From NCBI GenBank assembly GCA_019245575.1, contig JAFARE010000001.1, positions 204,015 through 268,014 of the forward strand: 64,000 nucleotides of DNA. The letters run 5' to 3'. Source of the DNA: Candidatus Dormiibacterota bacterium. GTDB lineage: Bacteria > Chloroflexota > Dormibacteria > Aeolococcales > Aeolococcaceae. Position 1 is the first letter of the stretch. The number at the start of each line of letters is the position of its first letter. Below, in pieces: positions 32,846-40,510 of this stretch. Made by a program: the position numbers and the translations under genes. The notes under the pieces were generated by a model, which saw only the letters and a list, made by a program, of their open reading frames with translations, did not search any database and had not been told where the DNA came from.

Positions 32846-34102
32846 TCAGGGGTAGATGCCGCGCACCTCGGTGGCTTCGGCGACCTTCTGCACAGCGATG
32901 CGATACGCGGCGTCGCGCAGGGGCACCGCGTCCTGCTCGGCACGGGCGTGCACCTGGTGGTAGCTGCGCATCATCACCTCCTTGAGCCGCGCGTTCACCT
33001 CGCCCGCGGCCCAGAAGTACGCCTGCAGGTCCTGCACCCACTCGAAGTAGGACACGACCACGCCTCCGGCGTTGGCAAGGATGTCGGGCAGGACGAGCGC
33101 GCCGCGGTCGTTGAGGATCGCATCCGCCTCCGGATCGACGGGTGCGTTGGCGCCCTCGGCGATGACGTGCGCGCGCACGCCGGCGGCGTTGGCGCCGGTG
33201 ATCTGGCCCTCGACCGCGGCGGGCACCAGCACGTCGACGTCCAAGCGGAGCAGCTCGTCGTTGCTGATGCGATCGGCGGCGCCGTAGTCCTCGATGTGGC
33301 CTCCTTCCTCTTTAAGAGTGCGCAGCGCGACGAGGTCGAGGCCGTCACCCCGGTAGCAGCCGCCCGACGTGTCGGACACCGCCACCACGCGCATGCCCGA
33401 CGCCGCCAGCAGCTCGGCGGTGACGCATCCGACCTTGCCGAAGCCCTGCACGGCCACGGTTGCGTCCGAGGGATCGAGCCCACGGTCGCGCATCGCCTGC
33501 ACGGTGACCGTCGACAGGCCGCGGCCGGTGGCGCCGGAGCGCCCCTCGGATCCGCCGATCGCGGTGGGCTTTCCCGTGACCGCGGCGGGCACCGAGTACC
33601 CCGCGTGCATCGACAGCGTGTCCATGATCCACGCCATCACCTGCGGCCCGGTTCCGAGGTCGGGCGCCGGGATGTCACGGTCGGGTCCGACGATGAGCGA
33701 TATCTCGGTTGTGAAGCGCCGCGTCATACGCTCCAGCTCGGTGAGTGACAGCTGTTTGGGGTCGCAGATGACGCCGCCCTTGGCGCCGCCGAACGGCAGC
33801 TCCACCACCGCGGACTTCCACGTCATGTACATGGCGAGGGCGCGGACGTCGTCCAGTGTCAGGGCCGGATGAAAGCGCAGACCGCCCTTGGCCGGGCCGC
33901 GCGCGATGTTGTGCTGGACGCGGAACCCGGTGAAGACGCGAAAGCTGCCGTCGTCCATCTCCACGGGAAAGTGGACCACCAGCTCTCGCTTGAGCTCGCG
34001 CAGGACGCTGCGCAGGGAATCCTCCAGTCCCAGCGCGTCCGCAGCGGCGTCGAACTGTCGCTGCGCGATGCTCAGCGCGGTGCGGGCCGGTGCGAGCGCC
34101 AT
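32846..34102 (-). CDS. Glu/Leu/Phe/Val-family dehydrogenase, probably glutamate dehydrogenase
   Basis: Reversible NAD(P)-dependent oxidative deamination, most likely of glutamate. The 418-aa protein has RVQHNIARGPAKGGLRFHP, the catalytic-Lys motif PFGGAKGGV, PAPDLGTGPQVMAW, and the Rossmann loop VAVQGFGKVG. The start is ATG 34102, only 6 nt after a TATAGT -10 box. The track start at 34135 would lie upstream of the promoter. Substrate choice within the family cannot be settled by eye. Confidence 0.9.
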   Translation of the reverse strand: MALAPARTALSIAQRQFDAAADALGLEDSLRSVLRELKRELVVHFPVEMDDGSFRVFTGFRVQHNIARGPAKGGLRFHPALTLDDVRALAMYMTWKSAVVELPFGGAKGGVICDPKQLSLTELERMTRRFTTEISLIVGPDRDIPAPDLGTGPQVMAWIMDTLSMHAGYSVPAAVTGKPTAIGGSEGRSGATGRGLSTVTVQAMRDRGLDPSDATVAVQGFGKVGCVTAELLAASGMRVVAVSDTSGGCYRGDGLDLVALRTLKEEGGHIEDYGAADRISNDELLRLDVDVLVPAAVEGQITGANAAGVRAHVIAEGANAPVDPEADAILNDRGALVLPDILANAGGVVVSYFEWVQDLQAYFWAAGEVNARLKEVMMRSYHQVHARAEQDAVPLRDAAYRIAVQKVAEATEVRGIYP

Positions 34103-34108
34103 GCGCCG

Positions 34109-34114
34109 ACTATA
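34109..34114 (-). promoter_or_regulatory. -10 box (TATAGT) of the glutamate-type dehydrogenase gene
   Basis: TATAGT, CGGCGC, ATG on the minus strand: a near-consensus -10 at 6 nt from the start codon, which predicts a leaderless transcript and fixes the start. Confidence 0.6.
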
Positions 34115-34222
34115 CGAGTCCGCGTCGTCGCTCACCGCTGTCGGCGGAAGTTTTCCACAGCGCAGTCGCCGTCAGGAGTCGTCTCAGGGGTGTCACTGCA
34201 GCGCGACGAGCGACTGAAATCT

Positions 34223-34270
34223 GAGTGAAATCGACGTTTCACGTTGACAATCGTGTGTGCAGGCACCATG
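34223..34270 (+). promoter_or_regulatory. Promoter of the histone-like gene with adjacent GTGAAA-N6-TTTCAC palindrome
   Basis: TTGACA at 34242-34247 and CATGCT at 34265-34270 have a 17-nt spacer, the best sigma-70-like promoter in the window. Immediately before the -35 is the inverted repeat GTGAAA-N6-TTTCAC (34223-34240), a likely operator. Transcription would start near 34277, leaving a leader of about 94 nt before the ATG at 34371. The rest of the 268-nt gap holds only the divergent dehydrogenase promoter. Confidence 0.6.
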
Positions 34271-34370
34271 CTATGCGCGATCGACAGGACGTTTGCACAC
34301 CTCCTGTCACAAACGTCGGACAGCGGTCCGGGTCGATCTGGCGGACCGTCTACACGGAGGCCCATGTCAT

Positions 34371-35000
34371 ATGGCCAGAACCAGGCGTCGAAGAGGCGGC
34401 ACAGTGAGAGCCGTCAAACGCACCGTGAGGCGCGTGAGGTCGACGGCGAGTCGTCGCGCTCCCGCCGCCGGTGGCGACATCGTCAAGACCCTGGTCAGGG
34501 AGCTCGAGCGCCGGCTCTCTGCCATCGAGCGAATCGTCGCCCGCCTCGAGGGCAACGTCCGTCGTGCCGCGACGCGGACCACGGCGAAGCGCGCCACCGC
34601 CAAGCGCAGCACCGCGAAGCGGCGCACGACGGCGAGGCGCAGCACCGCCAAGCGCACCACGCGGCGCCGCACCGGCACCGCGAAGCGCGCGGCGGCCAAG
34701 CGGACGACGCGCCGCAGCACCGCGAAGCGCAGCACCGCCAAGCGGCGCACCACGGCGAAGCGGGCAGCGGCGAAGCGCCCGGCTCGTCGCACAGCGAAGC
34801 GCACCACGGCCAAGCGCACCACCGCAAAGCGGACCACAGCCAAGCGGGCGGGCGCGAAGCGCACGACCGCGAAGCGCAGCACCGCGAAGCGCGCGGGCGC
34901 AAAGCGCAGCACCGCGAAGCGCGCGGGCGCGAAGCGCGGCGGCCGCAAGGCGGCAGCGGCAGCACCGGCCTCGCCGGTTCCGGCCCCCGCGGCCGGCTGA
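34371..35000 (+). CDS. Histone H1-like Lys/Arg/Ala/Thr-rich repeat protein
   Basis: A 209-aa, extremely basic protein. Residues 1-35 are Arg-rich. Residues about 35-65 form a short amphipathic helix or coiled coil (DIVKTLVRELERRLSAIERI). Residues about 66-195 consist of tandem TAKR-type units (TTAKRSTAKRAGAKR). The end is a short Ala/Pro tail. This resembles bacterial Hc1/Hc2-like and AlgP-like DNA-binding tails, so nucleoid binding is inferred. The start is ATG 34371, with GGAGG 10 nt upstream; earlier in-frame starts lack homology. It has its own strong promoter and terminator, so it is monocistronic. Confidence 0.8.
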   Translation: MARTRRRRGGTVRAVKRTVRRVRSTASRRAPAAGGDIVKTLVRELERRLSAIERIVARLEGNVRRAATRTTAKRATAKRSTAKRRTTARRSTAKRTTRRRTGTAKRAAAKRTTRRSTAKRSTAKRRTTAKRAAAKRPARRTAKRTTAKRTTAKRTTAKRAGAKRTTAKRSTAKRAGAKRSTAKRAGAKRGGRKAAAAAPASPVPAPAAG

Positions 35001-35022
35001 CGCAACAGCCACAAGAACTGGA

Positions 35023-35055
35023 AAGGCCCCCGGAGCGTCCGGGGGCCTTCTCTTT
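35023..35055. terminator. Strong bidirectional intrinsic terminator
   Basis: A perfect 12-bp stem AAGGCCCCCGGA / TCCGGGGGCCTT with a GCG loop, followed on the plus strand by CTCTTTG and on the minus strand by TCCAGTTCTT. It lies between the convergent histone-like gene and threonine aldolase, serving both. Confidence 0.88.
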
Positions 35056-35067
35056 GTGCAGCGATCC

Positions 35068-36102
35068 TCAGCGGCGGCTGAGCGCGGCCCGCAGCGCATC
35101 GGCCGCACCGCGCGCCTCTGCGCCGCTCACACCGAGGTGGGTCACGCAGCGCACCTCGCGTTCGCCCATCACCGTGATGAGCACACCCGCGGCCGCGGCG
35201 CGGCGCGCCACATCCACAGCGCCGTCCTTCACCGCCAGCATCACGATGTTGGTCGGCACTGACGGACGGCGCACCTCGACATCAGGGCAGTCCTGCAGCG
35301 CCGCGACGATGACGGCCGCGTTCGCATGGTCCTCCGCCAGACGCTCCACGTTGTGCTCCAGCGCATACAGGGCGGCGGCAGCCAGCACACCCGCCTGACG
35401 CATCCCGCCACCGAGGCGCTTGCGCCATCGCCGCACCTCGCCGATGACCGCGCTGTCACCGGCGACGGCCGATCCCACGGGCGCGCCGAGACCCTTGCTG
35501 AAGCACACCGACACCGTGTCGCACGCCCGCACCAGCTCGGCCGGCGCGCACTCCAGCGCCATGGCGGCGTTGAAGAGGCGGGCGCCGTCGCAGTGCACGC
35601 GCAGGCCGCGCTCGTGAGCCACCGCGGCGCACGCATTGATGCGTTCGGCGTCGATGGCGGCACCGCCGCGGCGGTTGTGCGTGTTCTCGACGCACCACAG
35701 GCGCGACACGGGGGAGTGGATGTCGTCCCCACGCACGGCGCCCGCCAGCTGCTCCGGTGAGGGCACGCCCTCGTCGGCGTCGAGCGTGCGCAGCTGCACT
35801 CCCGCGACGACGGCGGAGCCGGCCGCTTCGTAGAACACCACGTGCGCCTGCGCGTCGGCGATCACCTCATCACCGGGCCTGGTCTGCGCGGCCACCGCGG
35901 TGAGGTTGCCCATGGTCCCGCTGGGCACGAACACGGCCGCATCCTTTCCGAGCCGCGCGGCGATCTCCGCCTCCAACCGGTTGACGGTGGGATCCTCACC
36001 CCACACGTCGTCGCCGAGCTCCGCGTCCGCCATGGCCGCGCGCATGCCCGCGTCGGGAAGGGTCAGCGTGTCACTGCGGAGATCGATGACGTTCGTGGGC
36101 AC
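35068..36102 (-). CDS. ltaE: Low-specificity L-threonine aldolase (beta-eliminating lyase family)
   Basis: PLP enzyme cleaving threonine or allo-threonine to glycine and acetaldehyde. The 344-aa protein has IDLRSDTLTLP, VFVPSGTMGNLTAV, ENTHNRRGGAA, LRVHCDGARLFNAA and the PLP-Lys motif VSVCFSKGLGAPVGS. The start is GTG 36102, preceded by GGGAG with 8-nt spacing. It overlaps the end of the diguanylate cyclase by 32 nt. The track start at 36159 lies inside that gene. Confidence 0.93.
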   Translation of the reverse strand: MPTNVIDLRSDTLTLPDAGMRAAMADAELGDDVWGEDPTVNRLEAEIAARLGKDAAVFVPSGTMGNLTAVAAQTRPGDEVIADAQAHVVFYEAAGSAVVAGVQLRTLDADEGVPSPEQLAGAVRGDDIHSPVSRLWCVENTHNRRGGAAIDAERINACAAVAHERGLRVHCDGARLFNAAMALECAPAELVRACDTVSVCFSKGLGAPVGSAVAGDSAVIGEVRRWRKRLGGGMRQAGVLAAAALYALEHNVERLAEDHANAAVIVAALQDCPDVEVRRPSVPTNIVMLAVKDGAVDVARRAAAAGVLITVMGEREVRCVTHLGVSGAEARGAADALRAALSRR

Positions 36103-38086
36103 TGGTGCTGCTCCCGGCTGGATCCAGCCCGCGAGTGTGCACCACATCGAGACGCGCACGCCGCGCTCCGGCCCGGCGCGCCTCCCCCGCCATCGCGGTG
36201 CGGTTGCGGCCAGCGCGCTTGGCGCGGTACAGCGCCGCGTCCGCGAGTGCGAGCAGCTCGCCCGCGCTGTCGGTGTCCTCGGGATACGCCGCGCCGCCGA
36301 CGCTGACCGTCAGCGGCAGCTCCGTGCCGTCCGGCAGCGTCACGCGCATAGCGCTGACGGCGGCGCGGATCTTCTCGGCAACGATGTGCGCGTCCGCCGC
36401 CGTGGTGTTCGCCATGACGACCGAGAACTCCTCGCCCCCGTATCGCGCGGCCAGGTCGGATCGCCGCACGCTCGAGAGCAGCGTCTGCGCGAATGCGGCG
36501 AGGGCCGTGTCACCAGCCTGGTGGCCGTGCGTGTCGTTGAGCGCCTTGAAGTGGTCGATGTCCAGCATCAGGATCGCGAGAGGGGCCGCAAGACGCTCCG
36601 ACAGCGCCACCTGCTGGCCCAGATAGTCGACCAGGAAACGGTGGTTGTACAGCGACGTCAGGTCGTCGATGCTCGCCTGCCGCTGCACCACCGCAAGGAA
36701 GCGGTACCGCTCCAACCCGAGCGCCACCTGCTCCGCGGTTGAGCTGACAAGGTCGACGTCGGTCTCGGCCAGCGTCCTCGTGGCGCATCCGACCGCCAGC
36801 ACGCCGTGCACGTGCTTGCCCACTCTGAGCGGGGCGACACAGAACTCGCGCAGACCGAACCTGGCTTCGTCGCTCGCGGGCAGCGCATCGACGAGCAGCG
36901 CTCCGTTGGCCGTGTACCGATGGCCGGCGCCGAGGGGCCCGTCACCGCTCAGCAGGCCGTCGAGGTCCGCGTGCGGCATGCCCTGCACAACCGTGAACGG
37001 GTCACTCATCTCGGACCCCGTGACCACGATCATCACCGCGTCGACGTCGAGGTTGGCGTGCAGCTCGGCGCACACGTTGCGCAGCGATGTCTCGAGCGGC
37101 TGCGACGCGCTCATCTGCGTCGCCACGGCGGCGCGGGCAGCGGTTGCCCGCATGGTGGCGCGCAGCCGGTTGCGCATCTCCTCGAACGTGGCGCCCAGGC
37201 GTCCCAGCTCGTCGTCGGAGCCGGTCGGCACCGGCTCGTCGAAGTCACCGCGCCCCATCGCCGCCACGGCGCGGTCCAGGCGGCGCAGCGGCTGCTGCAG
37301 GCTCGACTGCACAACCGCGACGATGATCAGCAGCGCGCCGAGGATCACCGACACCACGAGCAGCGCCGGCTGCCATCCCTGCACGAGCGCGGGCACGGAC
37401 GTCGACACGACGAGGCTGAAGCCGCCGCCGACGGGTGCGACGGCGACGGCGAGGTCACCCGAGATGGCGGGCGAGACGGCGGCGGTCTGCGAGTCGCGCA
37501 CCAGCGCCAGTCCCGCGGTGTCGGCCGTCGTGGCGATGCTCCGCCGAAGGGCTTCGAGGAAGGCCGCGGTGATGGGACGCGCGACCATTGCGCTCGCCGG
37601 CCCCTGCACCGGGGCGGATGCCACCATCCACGCACCGCCTGACGCGTCTGCGATGGTGCCCGCGCCGGTGCGCACGGCCGACTGCAGCGCGGCGAGCAGA
37701 TGCGGATCCGGCCCGGCGGACGATCCATCCTGCACAGCGACGGTCTCTCCCGCCGCGGTTGTGACGGCGAGCACGTCCTCCGCCTCGTTCACGCTCTCGT
37801 CCTGGCGGAGCTGCGCCGTGAGCGCGGCCGGCGCCGTGCCGGCTGACACGCTGCTCAACTGGCGAGCCACCCCGCCGGCGTAGGCCTGCAGCGAGCTGCG
37901 CTGCACCCCGACGAGGTTGCTGACGATGCCTGCCTTGTCCGACGCGCGCTGCAGCGCCTGTGTCGTGGTTGCGGCGCGCGCCAGCAGCAGCGGCAGCACC
38001 GCGACCATGGCGCCCGCCACCAGGATCACCGCTGCGAACTTGACGGTGAATGAGAACCGCGGCCGCCGCGGGCGAACCTGACCCAC
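36071..38086 (-). CDS. Membrane diguanylate cyclase: sensor, HAMP, GAF and GGDEF domains
   Basis: Predicted to make c-di-GMP in response to an external signal. The 671-aa protein has TM1 at about 14-35, an extracytoplasmic sensor region at about 36-237, TM2 at about 238-262, HAMP at about 260-312 (LRRLDRAVAAMGRGDFDEPV), GAF at about 330-480 and a C-terminal GGDEF domain. The active site is RYGGEEF (about 549-553). An RxxD inhibitory site (RRSD) sits five residues upstream, so product feedback is likely intact. The start is GTG 38086; the track start extends into the upstream gene. It follows the exported-protein gene by 2 nt. Confidence 0.92.
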   Translation of the reverse strand: MGQVRPRRPRFSFTVKFAAVILVAGAMVAVLPLLLARAATTTQALQRASDKAGIVSNLVGVQRSSLQAYAGGVARQLSSVSAGTAPAALTAQLRQDESVNEAEDVLAVTTAAGETVAVQDGSSAGPDPHLLAALQSAVRTGAGTIADASGGAWMVASAPVQGPASAMVARPITAAFLEALRRSIATTADTAGLALVRDSQTAAVSPAISGDLAVAVAPVGGGFSLVVSTSVPALVQGWQPALLVVSVILGALLIIVAVVQSSLQQPLRRLDRAVAAMGRGDFDEPVPTGSDDELGRLGATFEEMRNRLRATMRATAARAAVATQMSASQPLETSLRNVCAELHANLDVDAVMIVVTGSEMSDPFTVVQGMPHADLDGLLSGDGPLGAGHRYTANGALLVDALPASDEARFGLREFCVAPLRVGKHVHGVLAVGCATRTLAETDVDLVSSTAEQVALGLERYRFLAVVQRQASIDDLTSLYNHRFLVDYLGQQVALSERLAAPLAILMLDIDHFKALNDTHGHQAGDTALAAFAQTLLSSVRRSDLAARYGGEEFSVVMANTTAADAHIVAEKIRAAVSAMRVTLPDGTELPLTVSVGGAAYPEDTDSAGELLALADAALYRAKRAGRNRTAMAGEARRAGARRARLDVVHTRGLDPAGSSTSAHERHRSPQ

Positions 38087-38088
38087 CC

Positions 38089-38679
38089 TCAGCGGCCACC
38101 TCGTGAACGCATCAGCGTCAGGCCGGCGGCGGCCGCGCACAGCGCCAGCGCGAGCGAGGCGGCGAGCGTGAGCCATGCCGCCAGGCCGGAACCCGCGATC
38201 GGACGCAGCAGCGAGGCGGGGCTCGCGAGACCCGGGCCGGCGGCGACAACCGGTGGCGGGAGTTGCGTCTGCGCCGGGGGCGACGGACGCGCGGTGGCCG
38301 CGGGTGCGCCTGCGTGCGGCCGCTGCGCACGGTGCGATGCGGCAAGCGACGCCGCGAGAGCCGTGACGCGCACCCGTGGCGGCGACGGCGGCTCAACCCG
38401 AGTGGCGACGCCGGTGCCGGCCGTCGACCGGGGCTGAGCGGTGAGATTCGCGGGGCCGGCGCGCTGAGCATGCACCGCTGCCCGAGACGCTTGCGCTCGC
38501 CGCGACCGCTCGCGCTCGGCGCGAATGTGGCCTGGGCGATGGTGCTCGTGGTGCGCGGCAGCGCGCTCGTCGCGCGTCTCTGCCGCCGCGTGCAGTGGGT
38601 GCGTCCCACCCACCGTCGCCGCCAGCGACGCAGCAGCGAGCAGCGGAAGCATCGCGAGGCGTGCGTGCACTGCGCTCAT
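38089..38679 (-). CDS. Exported, C-terminally membrane-anchored Ala/Pro-rich protein of unknown function
   Basis: Not a family I recognise. The 196-aa protein opens with a signal peptide (ARLAMLPLLAAASLAATVGG). A low-complexity His/Arg/Ala/Pro-rich middle follows. It ends with a hydrophobic helix (GLAAWLTLAASLALALCAAA) plus the basic tail MRSRGGR, a type I-like or anchored topology. No LPxTG is seen. The start is ATG 38679; the track start at 38721 adds residues that would spoil the signal peptide. It lies 2 nt before the diguanylate cyclase gene, which suggests a shared role. Confidence 0.6.
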   Translation of the reverse strand: MSAVHARLAMLPLLAAASLAATVGGTHPLHAAAETRDERAAAHHEHHRPGHIRAERERSRRAQASRAAVHAQRAGPANLTAQPRSTAGTGVATRVEPPSPPRVRVTALAASLAASHRAQRPHAGAPAATARPSPPAQTQLPPPVVAAGPGLASPASLLRPIAGSGLAAWLTLAASLALALCAAAAGLTLMRSRGGR

Positions 38680-38768
38680 TCCTGTCGTGAAGCGCGGAAC
38701 CGGCCGCGTCAGACGCCGCAACCCGGCCGGAAATCGAATGCCATCGTAGATACGCCGTCCGGGGCGGG

Positions 38769-38786
38769 TGTGACCGGCATGTCACA
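38769..38786. promoter_or_regulatory. CRP/FNR-like palindrome TGTGAC-N6-GTCACA in a divergent promoter region
   Basis: A perfect 6-6-6 inverted repeat in the 172-nt gap between the exported-protein gene (minus) and the duplicated-motif gene (plus). It resembles the CRP half-site TGTGA/TCACA, but the half-sites are 8 rather than 6 nt apart. It could control either gene. A TAGGCT hexamer at about 6 nt before the GTG at 38852 may be the -10 of the plus-strand gene. Nothing else was found in the gap. Confidence 0.45.
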
Positions 38787-38851
38787 GATTCAGCCCATGT
38801 CGCCGACCTCCTCCGCGAGGCGGCGAACAGGGGATGACGTAGGCTTCACCC

Positions 38852-39391
38852 GTGCCCGCGGTTGTCATCAGCTTCGTCGACGGCGAGGTGCTGCATGCTG
38901 AGACACCGGAGATCACATTCGACCTCGCGGTCCTCGAAGCGGAGTTCCGCAGCGTCGACCCCAATGGACAGCGCGCGCTGTTTCCGGTGAGCGCGATCCG
39001 TCAGATGCTGGTCGGCGAGCCGCGCGAGGCGCCGTCCGCGGACGTCCTCGAGGGGTGGGACCGCGCCGCGTTCCACTTCATCGACGGGCAGGTGATGCGC
39101 GCCTCGATCAGCCCTGATGCGTACCTCGGACGGCATGGGGGCGTGTGGACGATCGTCGAGGCGGACACACATGAGGTGCGCACCATCGCCGTCCCCTACA
39201 CCTCGCTCAAGGGCGTGTTCCACATCCGGCAATGGGACAGCCGGCCACTGGGAGAGCGCGCCGAGAACGGACGCCTCGACCAGCTGGCGCGCATCCTCGC
39301 TGAGCGCGAAGCGGGCGCGACAGGCACTGCGGCTATGCCGCAGCGCAGGGCGCTGCTGAGCCGCATGCGCCGGCCGCACGGCGGCACATAG
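38852..39391 (+). CDS. Protein of unknown function with an internally duplicated motif
   Basis: Not confidently assigned to a family. The 179-aa soluble protein appears to contain two copies of one unit. VVISFVDGEVLHAETPEI followed by LFPVSAIRQMLVGEP (residues 4-57) parallels AFHFIDGQVMRASISPD followed by AVPYTSLKGVFHIRQW (about 73-130). Each has an FxDGxVxxA strand pair and ends in a hydrophobic strand. No catalytic motif, signal peptide or TM segment is seen. The start is GTG 38852 with a possible -10 (TAGGCT) 6 nt away, suggesting a leaderless mRNA. Confidence 0.6.
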   Translation: MPAVVISFVDGEVLHAETPEITFDLAVLEAEFRSVDPNGQRALFPVSAIRQMLVGEPREAPSADVLEGWDRAAFHFIDGQVMRASISPDAYLGRHGGVWTIVEADTHEVRTIAVPYTSLKGVFHIRQWDSRPLGERAENGRLDQLARILAEREAGATGTAAMPQRRALLSRMRRPHGGT

Positions 39392-39469
39392 GACTGTTAC
39401 CGCTCGGCTACACCAGGTTCCCAATCCTCAACGGGCGCTCGCCCGGTGACGTGTTACCGTAACTGAGCC

Positions 39470-40510
39470 TTGCCGTCGTCCCTCGCGACGGTCGACACGG
39501 TGGCCGGCCAGGACGCGCCGCCGTCGCTGACCGAACGCTTTTTCAACCGTCGCACCCTCGCATCGCTCCTGATTGCAGCAGCGATCGTCGGCGTTGCGGT
39601 GTGGCGCGCGCCCATCAACTGGGCCGACGCGTGGAACAAGATCCGCCATGCCGACCCGCGCCTGTACATCGCCGCGCTGCTCATCTTCTATGTGTCCTTC
39701 GGCATCCGCGCCATCCGCTGGCGCGTGCTCCTGCGCAACGCGGGCGACGACCACCCGGCGCAGTCGCTGATCGCGCCCGTCATCACGTCCTTCTTCGTCA
39801 ACTGCGTCGTGCCCGCGAAGATGGGCGACGTCTATCGCGCCTACATGGCGCGCGCGCGGCTGCAGATCTCCGGATCCAAGGCCTTCGGCACGATCATCGC
39901 CGAGCGCCTGCTCGACCTGTGCGTGCTGATGGCGATGCTCATCGCGGCAGGTGCCGTGGTGTTCCACAAGAAGGCGCCGGGCGCGCTGGTGCCGTACGTC
40001 ATCGTCGGCACGCTGGTGTGCATCGCCGGTGTCGGCGTGCTGCTCACGATGCGGGCCGGACGCGGGCAGCGCGTCCTGCGGCTGCTGCCCGAGGCCATCT
40101 TCCACCGCTACGAGTCGTTCCGCCTGGGCACGGTCCACTCGTTCGGTCGCTACCCGACGCTCCTGGTGCTCACCGTCATCGTGTGGATGTGCGAGTCGGC
40201 GCGGCTCGCCTTCGTGGTGTTCGCGCTCGGGGACGGCAACCTGCTCGGCCCGTCGCAGTTCCTGCTCATCGCGCTCGTGGCGGCGCTGCTGACCACGGTT
40301 CCATTTCTTCCCGGCGGCATCGGCCTGGTCGAGGCCGGGATGGTCGGCGTGCTGATCGCCGTCGGCGGCGTCAGCCAGCAGGTGGCGATCTCCATCGCGC
40401 TGCTCGACCGCAGCATCAGCTACGGCAGCCTGGTCGTCTTCGGCTTCATCGTCTTCCTGTTCACGCACATCACCGCGCCGCGCGTACACACCGCCACCGC
40501 CCGCGGGTGA
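39470..40510 (+). CDS. Lysylphosphatidylglycerol synthetase/UPF0104-like membrane protein (flippase-type)
   Basis: A 346-aa polytopic membrane protein of the LPG_synthase_TM (UPF0104) family, with about eight hydrophobic segments. Landmarks are FGIRAIRWRVLLRNAG, FFVNCVVPAKMGDVYRAYMAR, IIAERLLDLC, and VPFLPGGIGLVEAGMVGVL. It has no aminoacyltransferase domain. Members are thought to move lipids or lipid-linked intermediates across the membrane. The start is uncertain: TTG 39470 or GTG 39500. It overlaps the epimerase gene by 4 nt, consistent with a role in cell-surface glycan or glycolipid assembly (inference). Confidence 0.85.
   Translation: MPSSLATVDTVAGQDAPPSLTERFFNRRTLASLLIAAAIVGVAVWRAPINWADAWNKIRHADPRLYIAALLIFYVSFGIRAIRWRVLLRNAGDDHPAQSLIAPVITSFFVNCVVPAKMGDVYRAYMARARLQISGSKAFGTIIAERLLDLCVLMAMLIAAGAVVFHKKAPGALVPYVIVGTLVCIAGVGVLLTMRAGRGQRVLRLLPEAIFHRYESFRLGTVHSFGRYPTLLVLTVIVWMCESARLAFVVFALGDGNLLGPSQFLLIALVAALLTTVPFLPGGIGLVEAGMVGVLIAVGGVSQQVAISIALLDRSISYGSLVVFGFIVFLFTHITAPRVHTATARG

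Noticed and set aside
34570-34940. Regularly spaced short DNA repeats resembling a repeat array or CRISPR
   Set aside because: Period is codon-based (TAKR units) within an open reading frame with good start signals; spacers are far too short and not unique.
39392-39435. tRNA-like 5' part on the minus strand (GGTGTAGCCGAGCGGTAAC), as in a tRNA-Gln D-arm
   Set aside because: No matching anticodon arm, T-arm (GGTTCGAATCC) or closing acceptor strand follows within tRNA distance; the sequence runs straight into the 38852 gene. At most a remnant; not annotated as a tRNA.
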